Positions 8,322-15,947 of a stretch of 64,000 nt of DNA are shown here, in pieces. Where the stretch lies: assembly GCF_011038975.1 (NCBI RefSeq), contig NZ_JAAKEC010000014.1, positions 1 through 64,000 on the forward strand, read 5' to 3'. A program made the position numbers and the translations under genes. Numbering within the stretch: the stretch's first letter is position 1; every line of letters starts with the position of its first letter. The notes below the pieces were generated by a model, which saw only the letters and a list, made by a program, of their open reading frames with translations, did not search any database and was not told where the DNA came from. This DNA comes from Adlercreutzia sp. ZJ176 (lineage in GTDB: Bacteria > Actinomycetota > Coriobacteriia > Coriobacteriales > Eggerthellaceae).

Positions 8322-8512
8322 CACCGACAACGCCCTCTTTGCATCCACGGCTTGGAAAAGCTGGCTGGAAAACGCGCGTTATCGGTGCTCCAAGCCCCGA
8401 AAACCACCGACAACGCGCATTCTCCAGCCACTTTTTCCGAGAAATCGTCGATAACGGCCTCGTTTCATCCAGAATCACCTGAGGGGTGGATGGAAAAGCA
8501 CCGTTGTCGGCG
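8322..8512. repeat. Five 26-bp motifs at 41-bp spacing
   Basis: Copies lie at 8322-8347 (+), 8362-8387 (-), 8405-8430 (+), 8446-8471 (+) and 8487-8512 (-). Read in one direction all five fit CRYCGAYAACG, then a variable GC/T-rich stretch, then CATCCA or CAGCCA. Start-to-start distances are 40, 43, 41 and 41 bp. Mixed orientation excludes a CRISPR array. Adjacent opposite copies can form long imperfect hairpins. Function is unknown. The rest of the 8214-8675 gap holds the 36-bp tandem repeat and no gene. Confidence 0.7.
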
Positions 8513-8555
8513 ATTGACGGAAGGTGAGCGAGTGGGGCGGAATGTGAGCGGGCGT

Positions 8556-8627
8556 GGCTGGTGTAGCCGGTGCGATGGGCGTGGCTGGCTTGGCTGGTGT
8601 AGCCGGTGCGATGGGCGTGGTTGGCGT
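8556..8627. repeat. 36-bp tandem repeat, two copies
   Basis: The unit begins GGCTGGTGTAGCCGGTGCG at 8556 and again at 8592, with two or three differences over the 36-bp period. It lies between the 26-bp motif array and the MFS gene. No credible coding frame crosses it. Confidence 0.7.
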
Positions 8628-8675
8628 GGTGGGGCGGGCGAGGCGCGTCGCGCGCGGCCCTGAGCATGCGCAGTG

Positions 8676-8713
8676 AGAGAGCCCCGCGGCCTTCGGCTCG
8701 CGGGGCTCTCTCT
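8676..8713. terminator. Hairpin terminator downstream of the MFS gene
   Basis: AGAGAGCCCCGCG and CGCGGGGCTCTCT form a 13-bp stem with a CCTTCGGCT loop region. It lies 37 bp past the stop of the minus-strand MFS gene and is strong in either direction, but it has no long T tract. Confidence 0.6.
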
Positions 8714-8749
8714 AGGGGGGATGAGGGCGGGTTGCCGCCCGAGGGTAGG

Positions 8750-10138
8750 TTACTTGCCAGGCGCGGCAGCCGACGTCTCGCCCGTGCTCGCCGTGGCGCT
8801 TCCCGAGGCTGCGACGGGGCAAGCTGCGGCGGCCGCTGCGCCCTCGGTCGCGCCCCCGGCCGCCTTCGGCTTGGAGGCCCAGGCCAGCATCAGGAACGCC
8901 ACCGCTATGACCGCCGCGGAGACGTACATGCCGGGGACGTAGCTGCCCGTGAGGTCATAGGCGAGGCCCCACAGCGGCGCGCCGATGGCCTGGCCGAGCA
9001 CGTTCGCCATGCTCACCAGTCCCCAGATGGCAGCGTAATCCCGCGGGCCGAACGCGACGCTGGTGACCATGGGCGCGAATACCGAGGTGTTGGCGTTGCC
9101 GATGGACATCAGGATGAGCGCCACGCAGATGACCGCGACGACGGGCGTGGCGGGCAGCAGGATGAACGAGACCAGGTACAGCGCCGAGCACAGAAACAGC
9201 GTCTTGACGAGGCCGAGCTTGTCGGCCACGATGCCGGCGCCCGAGCTGGTGAAGATGATGCCCGCGGAGATCACCGACATGAACACGCCGGCGGTGATGG
9301 CATCGAACCCGACGCTCACGAAGTACGCGGCCAGGTGCTGCGTGACGGTGACTGTGACGGCGAGGAGCAGGAAGGCCAAAAGGATCACCCACAGCTGTGG
9401 CATCTTGAGCGCCGTGGCGTAGGGCACGCCCGGCAGCTCGCCCGCGCTGCCCGAGCCAGCCTGCGCGCCAGCTTGCGCGCCGAAGGGCGCAAGCCCCAGC
9501 TCGGAGGGGTCTGAGCGCAGCAGGAGCAAGCCCACCGGCGTGGTGAGCGCGAACACGACGCAGCCGAGCAGAACGTATCCCGCCTGCCAGCCCAAAGACT
9601 CGATGACCGCGGGGAACACCAGGCTCAGCACCATGGCGACGATGCCGCCGCACGCGGCGGCCGCGCCCATCACGAACCCGCTCTTCTCGACGAACCACGT
9701 GTTCACGATAACCGGCACCACCGCGTAGCTGCAGCCGAAGAATCCGAGTCCGATCAGGCATCCCACCACGTAGAACATCGGCAGCGTCGCGCAGAGCGAC
9801 AGGGCTGCCATGGTGAGGCCCGTCCAGATGCCGCCGCATATCACGAACCGGCGCGTGCCGAAGCGCGCCACGAGCTTGCCGTAGACGGGCAGCGTGATGG
9901 TGCCCACGATGGTGATCAGGCTGAAGTACAGCGAGAACGTGGAGCGGTCGAACCCCAGGTCGCGCGTCACCGGATCCATGAAGAAGCCGAAGCTCACCGT
10001 GCCTGCGATCATGGCGCTCATGATGAGGCAGGCCGCGGCGGCGGTCTTCACGTATGGCGCGCTCATCCGCTGCTTCTCGCGCTTCGCGCCCGTGGCGTCT
10101 GCCATGTGCCCGCCACCTCGCTTTTCCTCGTTTCCCAT
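8750..10138 (-). CDS. MFS transporter, OFA-like
   Basis: A 462-aa major facilitator with about 12 hydrophobic segments, a long central loop after TM6 (SDPSELGLAPFGAQ...) and the inter-TM motif GKLVARFGTRR. It resembles the oxalate/formate antiporter branch, which moves organic anions. It diverges from the first molybdopterin oxidoreductase gene, so it is a candidate importer or exporter of that enzyme's substrate or product. ATG at 10138 follows GAGGAGGAGT. The C-terminus is Ala/Ser/Thr-rich. Substrate unknown. Confidence 0.85.
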   Translation of the reverse strand: MGNEEKRGGGHMADATGAKREKQRMSAPYVKTAAAACLIMSAMIAGTVSFGFFMDPVTRDLGFDRSTFSLYFSLITIVGTITLPVYGKLVARFGTRRFVICGGIWTGLTMAALSLCATLPMFYVVGCLIGLGFFGCSYAVVPVIVNTWFVEKSGFVMGAAAACGGIVAMVLSLVFPAVIESLGWQAGYVLLGCVVFALTTPVGLLLLRSDPSELGLAPFGAQAGAQAGSGSAGELPGVPYATALKMPQLWVILLAFLLLAVTVTVTQHLAAYFVSVGFDAITAGVFMSVISAGIIFTSSGAGIVADKLGLVKTLFLCSALYLVSFILLPATPVVAVICVALILMSIGNANTSVFAPMVTSVAFGPRDYAAIWGLVSMANVLGQAIGAPLWGLAYDLTGSYVPGMYVSAAVIAVAFLMLAWASKPKAAGGATEGAAAAAACPVAASGSATASTGETSAAAPGK

Positions 10139-10210
10139 GTGACTCCTCCTCGCGTTTTGCCGTGTTTGAGTTGCCGAGAAGTATAGGAATCGCCGCTTTG
10201 CGGCGCCTAT

Positions 10211-10245
10211 GGAGGATCCTCCAAAACTTCACGATCCTTTTTGGA
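10211..10245. promoter_or_regulatory. Candidate operator of the first molybdoenzyme operon
   Basis: A perfect palindrome GGAGGATCCTCC (10211-10222) runs into the inverted pair TCCAAAA (10220-10226) and TTTTGGA (10239-10245), 12 bp apart. The same heptamers recur upstream of the second molybdoenzyme gene at 15696-15772. A -10-like TAGAAT at 10280-10285 would give a leader of about 220 nt, which fills the rest of the 10139-10510 gap and contains no gene. Confidence 0.5.
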
Positions 10246-10510
10246 AGCTTTACCGTTTCGGGGCGCAGCCCTCGCTTTCTAGAATGGGCCATGTTCGGCG
10301 CACAGTGCGCGCAGCGCTGTGGGGGAGCAGGCGGCGTCCGGCCGCCATGTTCGGCTCAGCGCGCGCAATCGCCAGGCGGCTGCGCCAGCCGCGCGGGCCA
10401 TGCGCGCTTCGAGGGACTGCGGCTTCGCGGCCCTCGGGGAGGCGGCAAGCGCGGGAGGCGCATCCCCTGGCGGCAGGCGCCGCATAGGGAAACTCAAGAG
10501 AGGAGACGGA

Positions 10511-12913
10511 ATGGAGTACAACAACGAGTACAACCTCGACCTGTACCCGAAGAAGCTTCACTGGAAGGAGGGCGACCTCACCGCGACGCGCACCACCATG
10601 TGGTCGGGCCCGGGCTGCCACGAGGGTTGCCAAGTCATCTTCTACACCGACGAGGACGGCAAGCTCGTCAAGGTCGAGGGCGACCCGAACTCGCCGTTCA
10701 ACCAGGGGCGCCTGTGCATGCGCTGCCTCGAGCTGCCTGAGCTCGTGAACCACGAGAGCCGCCTCAAGTACCCCATGAAGCGCGTCGGCGAGCGCGGCGA
10801 GGACAAGTGGGAGCGCATCAGCTGGGATGAGGCGTACGACATCATCTGCGAGAACGTGCGCAAGTTCCAGGAGACCGACGGACCTGAGTCCATCATCTCG
10901 ATGATCGGCACCGGCCGCAACGTCTCCCAGGTCATCGCGCACAACCAGTACGCCAACTTCGGCGGCCCGGACCTCACGCTGTGCTTCCTCTCGGGCGACT
11001 CCTGCATGCTGCCCCGCACGGCCCTGTGCTATGTGGTCATGGGCAACCAGTGGGTGGCTGACATGAGCCAGTTCCGCGAGACGCGCTACGAGGACGATCC
11101 CGAGTGGGTCGTGCCCGAGTGCATCGTGCTGTGGGGCACCAACCCCGTCGTGTGCAACTCCGACGCCTTCCTCGGCCACTGGATCGTGGAGTGCATGAAG
11201 CGCGGCTCCGAGCTGCTCTCCATCGACCCGCAGCTCACCTGGATCGGCAGCAAGGCCAAGTACTGGCTGCGCCTGCGCCCCGGCACCGACGCGGCCCTGG
11301 CGCTCGGCATGCTCAACATCATCATCAACGAGGACCTCTACGACCATGAGTTCGTCGAGAAGTGGTGCTTCGGCTTCGAGGACCTGCGCGAGCGCGTGCA
11401 GGAGTACCCGCCCGAGAAGGTCGCCGACATCTGCTGGATCGACAAGGACCTGCTCATCGAGGCGTCGCGCTGGTACGCCCAGGCCAAGCCGTCCACCATC
11501 CAGTGGGGCCTGGCCGTCGACATGTCGAAGATCGGCACGCAGACGGCGCTCGGCATCGCGTGTCTGGCCGGCATCACGGGCAACATCGACAACCCCGGCG
11601 GCAACATCCTGATCGACCAGGCCGGCGGCCTGGAGTTCGGCTACAACTCCGGCATCGAGTACCTCAAAGAGGGCATGGTGCAGAAGCGCCTGGGCAACTC
11701 CAAGTACAACTTGAAGAAGTACGGCTTCACGGCCAGCTCGCAGTCTGACTGCATCCTCGAGGCGTGCGAGACGGGCAAGGACGAGAACGGCAACCCGCGT
11801 CCGGTGAACATGCTGTGGATCCAGTCGTCCAACCCCATCACCAACATGGGCCAGGACGCCCCGCGCATCTACCGCGCCATGAAGAACGTGCCGTTCATCT
11901 GCGTGATCGACATGTTCAAGACCCCGTTTGCCGTGGCCTGCGCCGACCTCATCCTGCCGTGCGCCATGTCCAACGAGCGCGACTGCGTGCGCGTGTGGTT
12001 CGACCCGATCCGCTCGCTCACGAAGTGCGGCCAGTACTACGAGGCCAAGGAAGACGAGCAGATCATGATCGACCTCGGCCATCGCCTGAACCCCGACGTG
12101 TGGCCCGAGTGGGTGCAGACGCCGCGCGACTACATGAACTGGCGCATGCAGACCGCCCCGGCCTGCCGCTACGACAGCATGGAGGAGCTCGAGGAAGCGG
12201 GCGGCTGGCACTACCACGACTTCCGCTACTACAAGCACGAGAAGGGCCTGCTGCGCTCTGACGGCCAGCCCGGCTTCAACACGGTGACCGGCCTCTACGA
12301 GCTGTCCGTCACGCTGTTCGACGCCTGGGGCGACGACCCGCTGCCCTTCTACGAGGAGCCGCCCACGAGCCCCTACCGCACCCCGGAGCTCTGCGAGGAG
12401 TACCCGCTCGTGCTCACCACCGGCAAGCGCTCGTTCGAGTTCTTCCACTCCGAGTGGCGCCAGGCCGACACCACCTCGCGCGAGCTGCATCCGGTTCCGT
12501 ACTTCGACATCCACCCCGACACGGCTGCCAAGTACGGCGTGGCCGAGGGCCAGTGGGTCTGGATCGAGAACCAGATGGGCAAGTGCCGCCAGGTGGCGCG
12601 CTTCGACTCCACGCTCGACCCGCGCGTGATCTCCACCGAGCACGGCTGGTGGTTCCCCGAGCAGGAGGCTGCCGAGCCGAGCCTGTTCGGCGTGTTCAAC
12701 TGCAACCCGAACAACCTGATCCCGCAGTGCGAGAACGGTGAGTCCGGCTACGGCGCCCCCATCAAGTGCTCCATCGCCAAGGTCTACCCGTGCACGCCGG
12801 AGAACAGCGCGCCGGAGGACCAGCCGTCCTTCCAGGTGACCCGTGGCAGCGGCTACTCGCATGGCGAGTCCCATGCCACCGACACGCCGAGCTTCTACGA
12901 CATGCGGAAATAG
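10511..12913 (+). CDS. Molybdopterin oxidoreductase, dehydroxylase/acetylene-hydratase-like
   Basis: An 800-aa catalytic subunit of the DMSO-reductase superfamily. Family signatures are GRLCMRCLELPELVN, WERISWDEAYDII, MIGTGRNVSQ, NPVVCNSDAFLGHW, and the C-terminal dinucleotide-binding domain (LTTGKRSFEFFHSEWRQ, EHGWWFPEQ). There is no Tat signal peptide, so it should be cytoplasmic. Cluster-type Cys are only C36, C40, C69 and C72: the usual first Cys of CxxCxxxC is absent. C165 in GDSCMLPR sits where the Mo-ligating residue is expected (inference). The ferredoxin gene starts 15 bp after the stop. Similar cytoplasmic enzyme/ferredoxin/MFS loci in Gordonibacter reduce catechols, but the substrate here cannot be read from sequence. 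Confidence 0.88.
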   Translation: MEYNNEYNLDLYPKKLHWKEGDLTATRTTMWSGPGCHEGCQVIFYTDEDGKLVKVEGDPNSPFNQGRLCMRCLELPELVNHESRLKYPMKRVGERGEDKWERISWDEAYDIICENVRKFQETDGPESIISMIGTGRNVSQVIAHNQYANFGGPDLTLCFLSGDSCMLPRTALCYVVMGNQWVADMSQFRETRYEDDPEWVVPECIVLWGTNPVVCNSDAFLGHWIVECMKRGSELLSIDPQLTWIGSKAKYWLRLRPGTDAALALGMLNIIINEDLYDHEFVEKWCFGFEDLRERVQEYPPEKVADICWIDKDLLIEASRWYAQAKPSTIQWGLAVDMSKIGTQTALGIACLAGITGNIDNPGGNILIDQAGGLEFGYNSGIEYLKEGMVQKRLGNSKYNLKKYGFTASSQSDCILEACETGKDENGNPRPVNMLWIQSSNPITNMGQDAPRIYRAMKNVPFICVIDMFKTPFAVACADLILPCAMSNERDCVRVWFDPIRSLTKCGQYYEAKEDEQIMIDLGHRLNPDVWPEWVQTPRDYMNWRMQTAPACRYDSMEELEEAGGWHYHDFRYYKHEKGLLRSDGQPGFNTVTGLYELSVTLFDAWGDDPLPFYEEPPTSPYRTPELCEEYPLVLTTGKRSFEFFHSEWRQADTTSRELHPVPYFDIHPDTAAKYGVAEGQWVWIENQMGKCRQVARFDSTLDPRVISTEHGWWFPEQEAAEPSLFGVFNCNPNNLIPQCENGESGYGAPIKCSIAKVYPCTPENSAPEDQPSFQVTRGSGYSHGESHATDTPSFYDMRK

Positions 12914-12927
12914 AGGGGGTTAGAGAA

Positions 12928-13272
12928 ATGACGAGAGGCGAATACGGTCTTCTGATCGACTACCAGTACTGCTCCGGCTGCCACGCCTGCGAGGTGGCCT
13001 GCAAGAAGGAGCACGAGATGCCCAAGGGCGACTTCGGCATCAAGGTGCTCAAGGACGGCCCGCGCCAGTCCTCGGACGGCGTGTGGGAGTTCGACTACAT
13101 CCCGGTGCCCACGCACCTGTGCGATCTGTGCGCGATGCGCGTCGACATGGGGAAGCTCCCCACCTGCGTGCATCACTGCCAGGCCGGCGTCATGGTGTAC
13201 GGCCCGATCGAGGAGCTCGCCGCGAAGGCGAAGGCTGCCGCGAAGGACAAGATGGTCATCTTCGCGAAGTAG
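12928..13272 (+). CDS. Ferredoxin-type electron-transfer subunit, two [4Fe-4S]
   Basis: A 114-aa iron-sulfur protein and the likely redox partner of the preceding molybdoenzyme. Cluster ligands are C15xxC18xxC21xxxC25 (YCSGCHACEVACKKE) and a second set HLCDLC...LPTCVHHC. This is a shortened version of the DmsB/transhydroxylase small subunit. There is no signal peptide or membrane anchor. ATG at 12928 is preceded by GAGGGGGT. About 60% of positions look shared with the protein at 18304. Confidence 0.92.
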   Translation: MTRGEYGLLIDYQYCSGCHACEVACKKEHEMPKGDFGIKVLKDGPRQSSDGVWEFDYIPVPTHLCDLCAMRVDMGKLPTCVHHCQAGVMVYGPIEELAAKAKAAAKDKMVIFAK

Positions 13273-13298
13273 CGCGCAGGCGCTGATCTAAGGGAAAA

Positions 13299-13336
13299 GG
13301 CGGCTCGCGCGCTTGTAGGAAAGGGGGCGAGCCGCC
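13299..13336 (+). terminator. Hairpin between ferredoxin and MFS genes
   Basis: GGCGGCTCGC (13299-13308) pairs perfectly with GCGAGCCGCC (13327-13336). There is no T tract after it, so it may be an attenuating or RNA-protecting hairpin rather than a full stop. A -10-like TATAGT at 13420-13425 could restart transcription for the MFS gene. Confidence 0.5.
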
Positions 13337-13444
13337 ATGACCCCGCACGTTCCAGGCGAGGGCGGCTGGCTGATGAAACAGCCGGCTGTCCCTGTTTGGG
13401 GCTGCGGTCCATAGGGGATTATAGTATTTCTAGGAGGAAACAAA

Positions 13445-14719
13445 ATGGAGGAGAAGTTATACCCCAGACGCTGGGCTATCCTCATCGGCATGACCTTCAT
13501 CCTGGTCGCCATCCAGTTCAGCGTTATCTTGCCCGGTGGCGGTGCCATCCTGGTCATGCAGCAATACGGCATCGAGCCGATGATGTTCTCCATGATCATG
13601 ACCGCTCCGTATCTGACGGGCTTTCTGTTCGCCATTCCCGCGGGCGTCTTGGCTGACCGCATCGGCTTGAACAAGGTCCTGGTCACGGGCTTTCTGATCT
13701 GCCTCGTCGGCGTCGCCATCCGCATCTTCTCGGGCAGCGACTTCGCCATGCTGATGATCGGCACCATCGTCATGGGCTTCGCCCCGGCCGCCCTGAACGC
13801 CAACTCCGCGAAGCTTCTGCGCGTGTGGTTCCCGGGCAAGGCGAACTCGTTCGCCATGGGCGTGTACACCGCCGGCATGAGCTTCGGCGCCGCGCTCGCC
13901 CTGTTCTACGGCTCCCACATCGCCACCATCAACGAGGGCTGGATCTTCTCGACCGCCCTCGTCGCCATCGGCATCGTGATCTGGCTCCTTCTGTATCGCA
14001 AGCATCCTGACGGAGACGAGATCGACAAGGAGCCCATCGTCGAGTACCTGCGCGTCGTCCTCAAGAACAAGGACGTCTGGGGCATCTCGATCTTCGCGTT
14101 CCTCGTGTTCGGCGGCATGAGCAACCCGAACTCCAGCTTCATGGTCGCTGCCATCACCACGCTCGCCGGCGGCGATCCCGCTGTCGCTGCTGAGGCTGGC
14201 ACGCTGTCCACCCTCAACACCGTCATTGCGGCGACGCTGTCCATGATCCTGCCCGTCGTGTTCGTCGCGCGCTTCAAGAACATGCGCACGCCTGCGCTCA
14301 TCTGCTGCGCTGGCAGCGCCGTCTGCTTCGGCGTCCTGTACTTCGTGCCCTACGGCCCGATGACGTGGGTCCTCTACATCCTGCAGGCCGTGTTCTTCTG
14401 CTCGATGATGCCCATCGTCAAGATGCTGCCTGCGCTTCTGCCGAGCGTCAAGCGCGAGCACCTCGGCGTGGTCGGCGGCGTCCAGGCCACCTTCCAGAAC
14501 TTCGGCATGTTCCTGCTGGGGTCCTACGTGCTGTCCCCGCTCGTGATCGCCGTGACGGGCCAGACCGACGGACTGGTGTTCTACCAGGGCATCTACATCG
14601 GCATCGCCATCCTGTGCGTGCTGTCCTTCCTGAGCATGTTCCTGTTCAGCAACGTTCGCTCGAACGTGGCCGACAAGATCGCCGACGAGAAGGCCGCCGC
14701 CGAGGGCAAGGCCGCCTAA
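13445..14719 (+). CDS. MFS transporter
   Basis: A 424-aa major facilitator with 12 predicted membrane spans, the motif GVLADRIGLNK between TM2 and TM3, and a charged central loop (YRKHPDGDEIDKEPIVEY). The start is supported by AGGAGG 7 bp upstream of ATG 13445. It is encoded between the two molybdoenzyme/ferredoxin pairs in the same direction, so it is probably the substrate or product transporter of one of them. It is not closely similar to the minus-strand MFS at 8750. Substrate unknown. Confidence 0.88.
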   Translation: MEEKLYPRRWAILIGMTFILVAIQFSVILPGGGAILVMQQYGIEPMMFSMIMTAPYLTGFLFAIPAGVLADRIGLNKVLVTGFLICLVGVAIRIFSGSDFAMLMIGTIVMGFAPAALNANSAKLLRVWFPGKANSFAMGVYTAGMSFGAALALFYGSHIATINEGWIFSTALVAIGIVIWLLLYRKHPDGDEIDKEPIVEYLRVVLKNKDVWGISIFAFLVFGGMSNPNSSFMVAAITTLAGGDPAVAAEAGTLSTLNTVIAATLSMILPVVFVARFKNMRTPALICCAGSAVCFGVLYFVPYGPMTWVLYILQAVFFCSMMPIVKMLPALLPSVKREHLGVVGGVQATFQNFGMFLLGSYVLSPLVIAVTGQTDGLVFYQGIYIGIAILCVLSFLSMFLFSNVRSNVADKIADEKAAAEGKAA

Positions 14720-14754
14720 GCCGAGCACCTCACCGGGCTTGAGGCCCGAGACCG

Positions 14755-14781
14755 AGGCGCCCGGCTTCAGGGCGGGCGCCT
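14755..14781 (+). terminator. Hairpin after the MFS gene
   Basis: AGGCGCCCG (14755-14763) pairs with CGGGCGCCT (14773-14781), followed by TGTGG. A second hairpin, GAGGCGCAC (14838-14846) / GTGCGCCTC (14858-14866), precedes the small zinc-ribbon gene. Confidence 0.55.
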
Positions 14782-14886
14782 TGTGGTCGTCAAGCGCATC
14801 AGGGCTTCCCGCGCATGCGGGGGCCCTGCATGCGTCCGAGGCGCACATGCGAGGCACGTGCGCCTCTCGTTTCGAGAAAGAGGCAC

Positions 14887-15162
14887 ATGGGAAACTGTCA
14901 CTACTGCTTCAACTGCGGGAGGTGCCGCGGCGAGACGCCGCCAGGCGTGTTCGTGCGCCGGTGCCCGGCGTGCCGCCACGTGAACGAGCGCGGTGCGCGC
15001 GCATGCGAGGCGTGCGGATCGTCGCTCTACCTTGACCCGACGAAGGTCATGGGCCATCCGCGCCGCGACGCGGGCGCAGATGCGGCAGGCGTGCCGGAGG
15101 GGGGCGCATCCGCGGGAGCGGACGCGCCTGCCAGCGCGGGCGCCCAGCCTGCGTCAGCCTGA
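14887..15162 (+). CDS. Small Cys-rich zinc-ribbon protein
   Basis: A 91-aa protein with C4xxC7xxC10xxC13 (GNCHYCFNCGRCRG) and a second ribbon RRCPACRH...ACEACGSSL, then an Ala/Gly-rich tail. These are probably structural zinc or iron sites; no enzymatic motif is present. ATG at 14887 is supported by AAAGAGG. The Cys spacing near the start recalls the N-terminus of the trigger-factor-like protein at 19049 (CYVCNPLCGKC), suggesting a common theme in this island. Function unknown. Confidence 0.65.
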   Translation: MGNCHYCFNCGRCRGETPPGVFVRRCPACRHVNERGARACEACGSSLYLDPTKVMGHPRRDAGADAAGVPEGGASAGADAPASAGAQPASA

Positions 15163-15211
15163 GCGCGCAGCCCGACGGCGCCGCGCAGCCCGACGGCGCC
15201 GCGCCGCAAAA

Positions 15212-15243
15212 AAGCAGAGGCGGCCTTTTGCGCGCCTCTGCTT
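15212..15243 (+). terminator. Terminator after the zinc-ribbon gene
   Basis: AAGCAGAGGCG (15212-15222) pairs with CGCCTCTGCTT (15233-15243); an A-rich run precedes it. Just upstream, an 18-bp unit GCGCAGCCCGACGGCGCC occurs twice in tandem. On the other strand CGCCCGACCG/CGATCGGGCG (15291-15318) can terminate the minus-strand gene at 15337. Confidence 0.7.
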
Positions 15244-15336
15244 CGCGAGAAGGAGAACGACGTAGTTGAGGGCGGCGGCAAGGTGCCGCCCGCCCGACCG
15301 CCGAAGCGCGATCGGGCGAGGTGGGCTGCTGCCGCG

Positions 15337-15564
15337 CTACTGCCGCGGTGCGCCCGGCGCCTGAGGCGCGCCCGGCGTGCGGGGAGCGGGAGCCCCTGGC
15401 GCGCTCGGCGTGCCCGCGGAGGCGCCGCCCGGCGCGATGGACGACAGGTCAGCGCCGCAGCCCTTGCAGGTTTCCGGGAAGGGCATGTTGGGGATGACGG
15501 GGATGATCTTCCCGCATCCAGGGCATTTCTTGGGGCCGGACACTTCGGCTGGTCTGAAGCACAT
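15337..15564 (-). CDS. Small zinc-ribbon protein, minus strand
   Basis: A 75-aa protein: MCFRPAEVSGPKKCPGCGKIIP...ETCKGCGADLSSIAPGG, one four-Cys ribbon (CPGC and CKGC) followed by a Pro/Ala/Gly tail. Start ATG at 15564 on the minus strand follows GAGAGGA. It diverges from the second molybdoenzyme gene and would share its control region. No function can be assigned; a redox-sensing or chaperone accessory role is only a guess. Confidence 0.65.
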   Translation of the reverse strand: MCFRPAEVSGPKKCPGCGKIIPVIPNMPFPETCKGCGADLSSIAPGGASAGTPSAPGAPAPRTPGAPQAPGAPRQ

Positions 15565-15695
15565 GGTTGGATCCTCTCTTCGGGTTGTTCGTGAAGGGGC
15601 TGCTCTCCGCGCGACCGCGCTTGAGGAGCGCTCGGCGGCGAGCCCGACGGTTGAGGAGTCTAAGGGGCTTCGACGGCGGGGGATATGGCAAACCG

Positions 15696-15772
15696 TCCAA
15701 AAAACGGGGTGCTTATCTTGGAGGTTTTGGAAGCCGGGCGCCCGAGCGTGCCGCATGAAGAAGGCTCCAAAA
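15696..15772. promoter_or_regulatory. Candidate operator of the second molybdoenzyme operon
   Basis: Heptamers TCCAAAA (15696-15702), TTTTGGA (15725-15731) and TCCAAAA (15766-15772). The first pair is inverted and 22 bp apart, one helical turn more than the 12 bp seen at 10220-10245. The remaining 15565-15947 gap holds no gene and no clear -10 box. Confidence 0.45.
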
Positions 15773-15947
15773 AATGGGCGCGAGGGTTTGTAGGCTTCTC
15801 CATATGCCTTCTTCGGCCGGTTCCCTATGCTGGCGATGTTCAGGGCTCTCCCGCAGCCGGAGGCATTGCGAGCGAGGCGCTTTCAGGCGCTTGGAGACAA
15901 GCGGGAGATTCCCGATTCAAGAGAGAAAAGGAAGAGGAAGGTGGGTT

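Noticed and set aside
8322-8512. CRISPR array
   Set aside because: The repeats alternate in orientation, are degenerate, and are separated by only about 15 bp; no cas genes are in the window.
10250-12874. Very long open frame on the minus strand across the molybdoenzyme gene
   Set aside because: It is the antisense shadow of a high-GC coding sequence; its translation is Arg/His/Val/Ala-biased without any family motif, whereas the plus strand has clear molybdopterin signatures.
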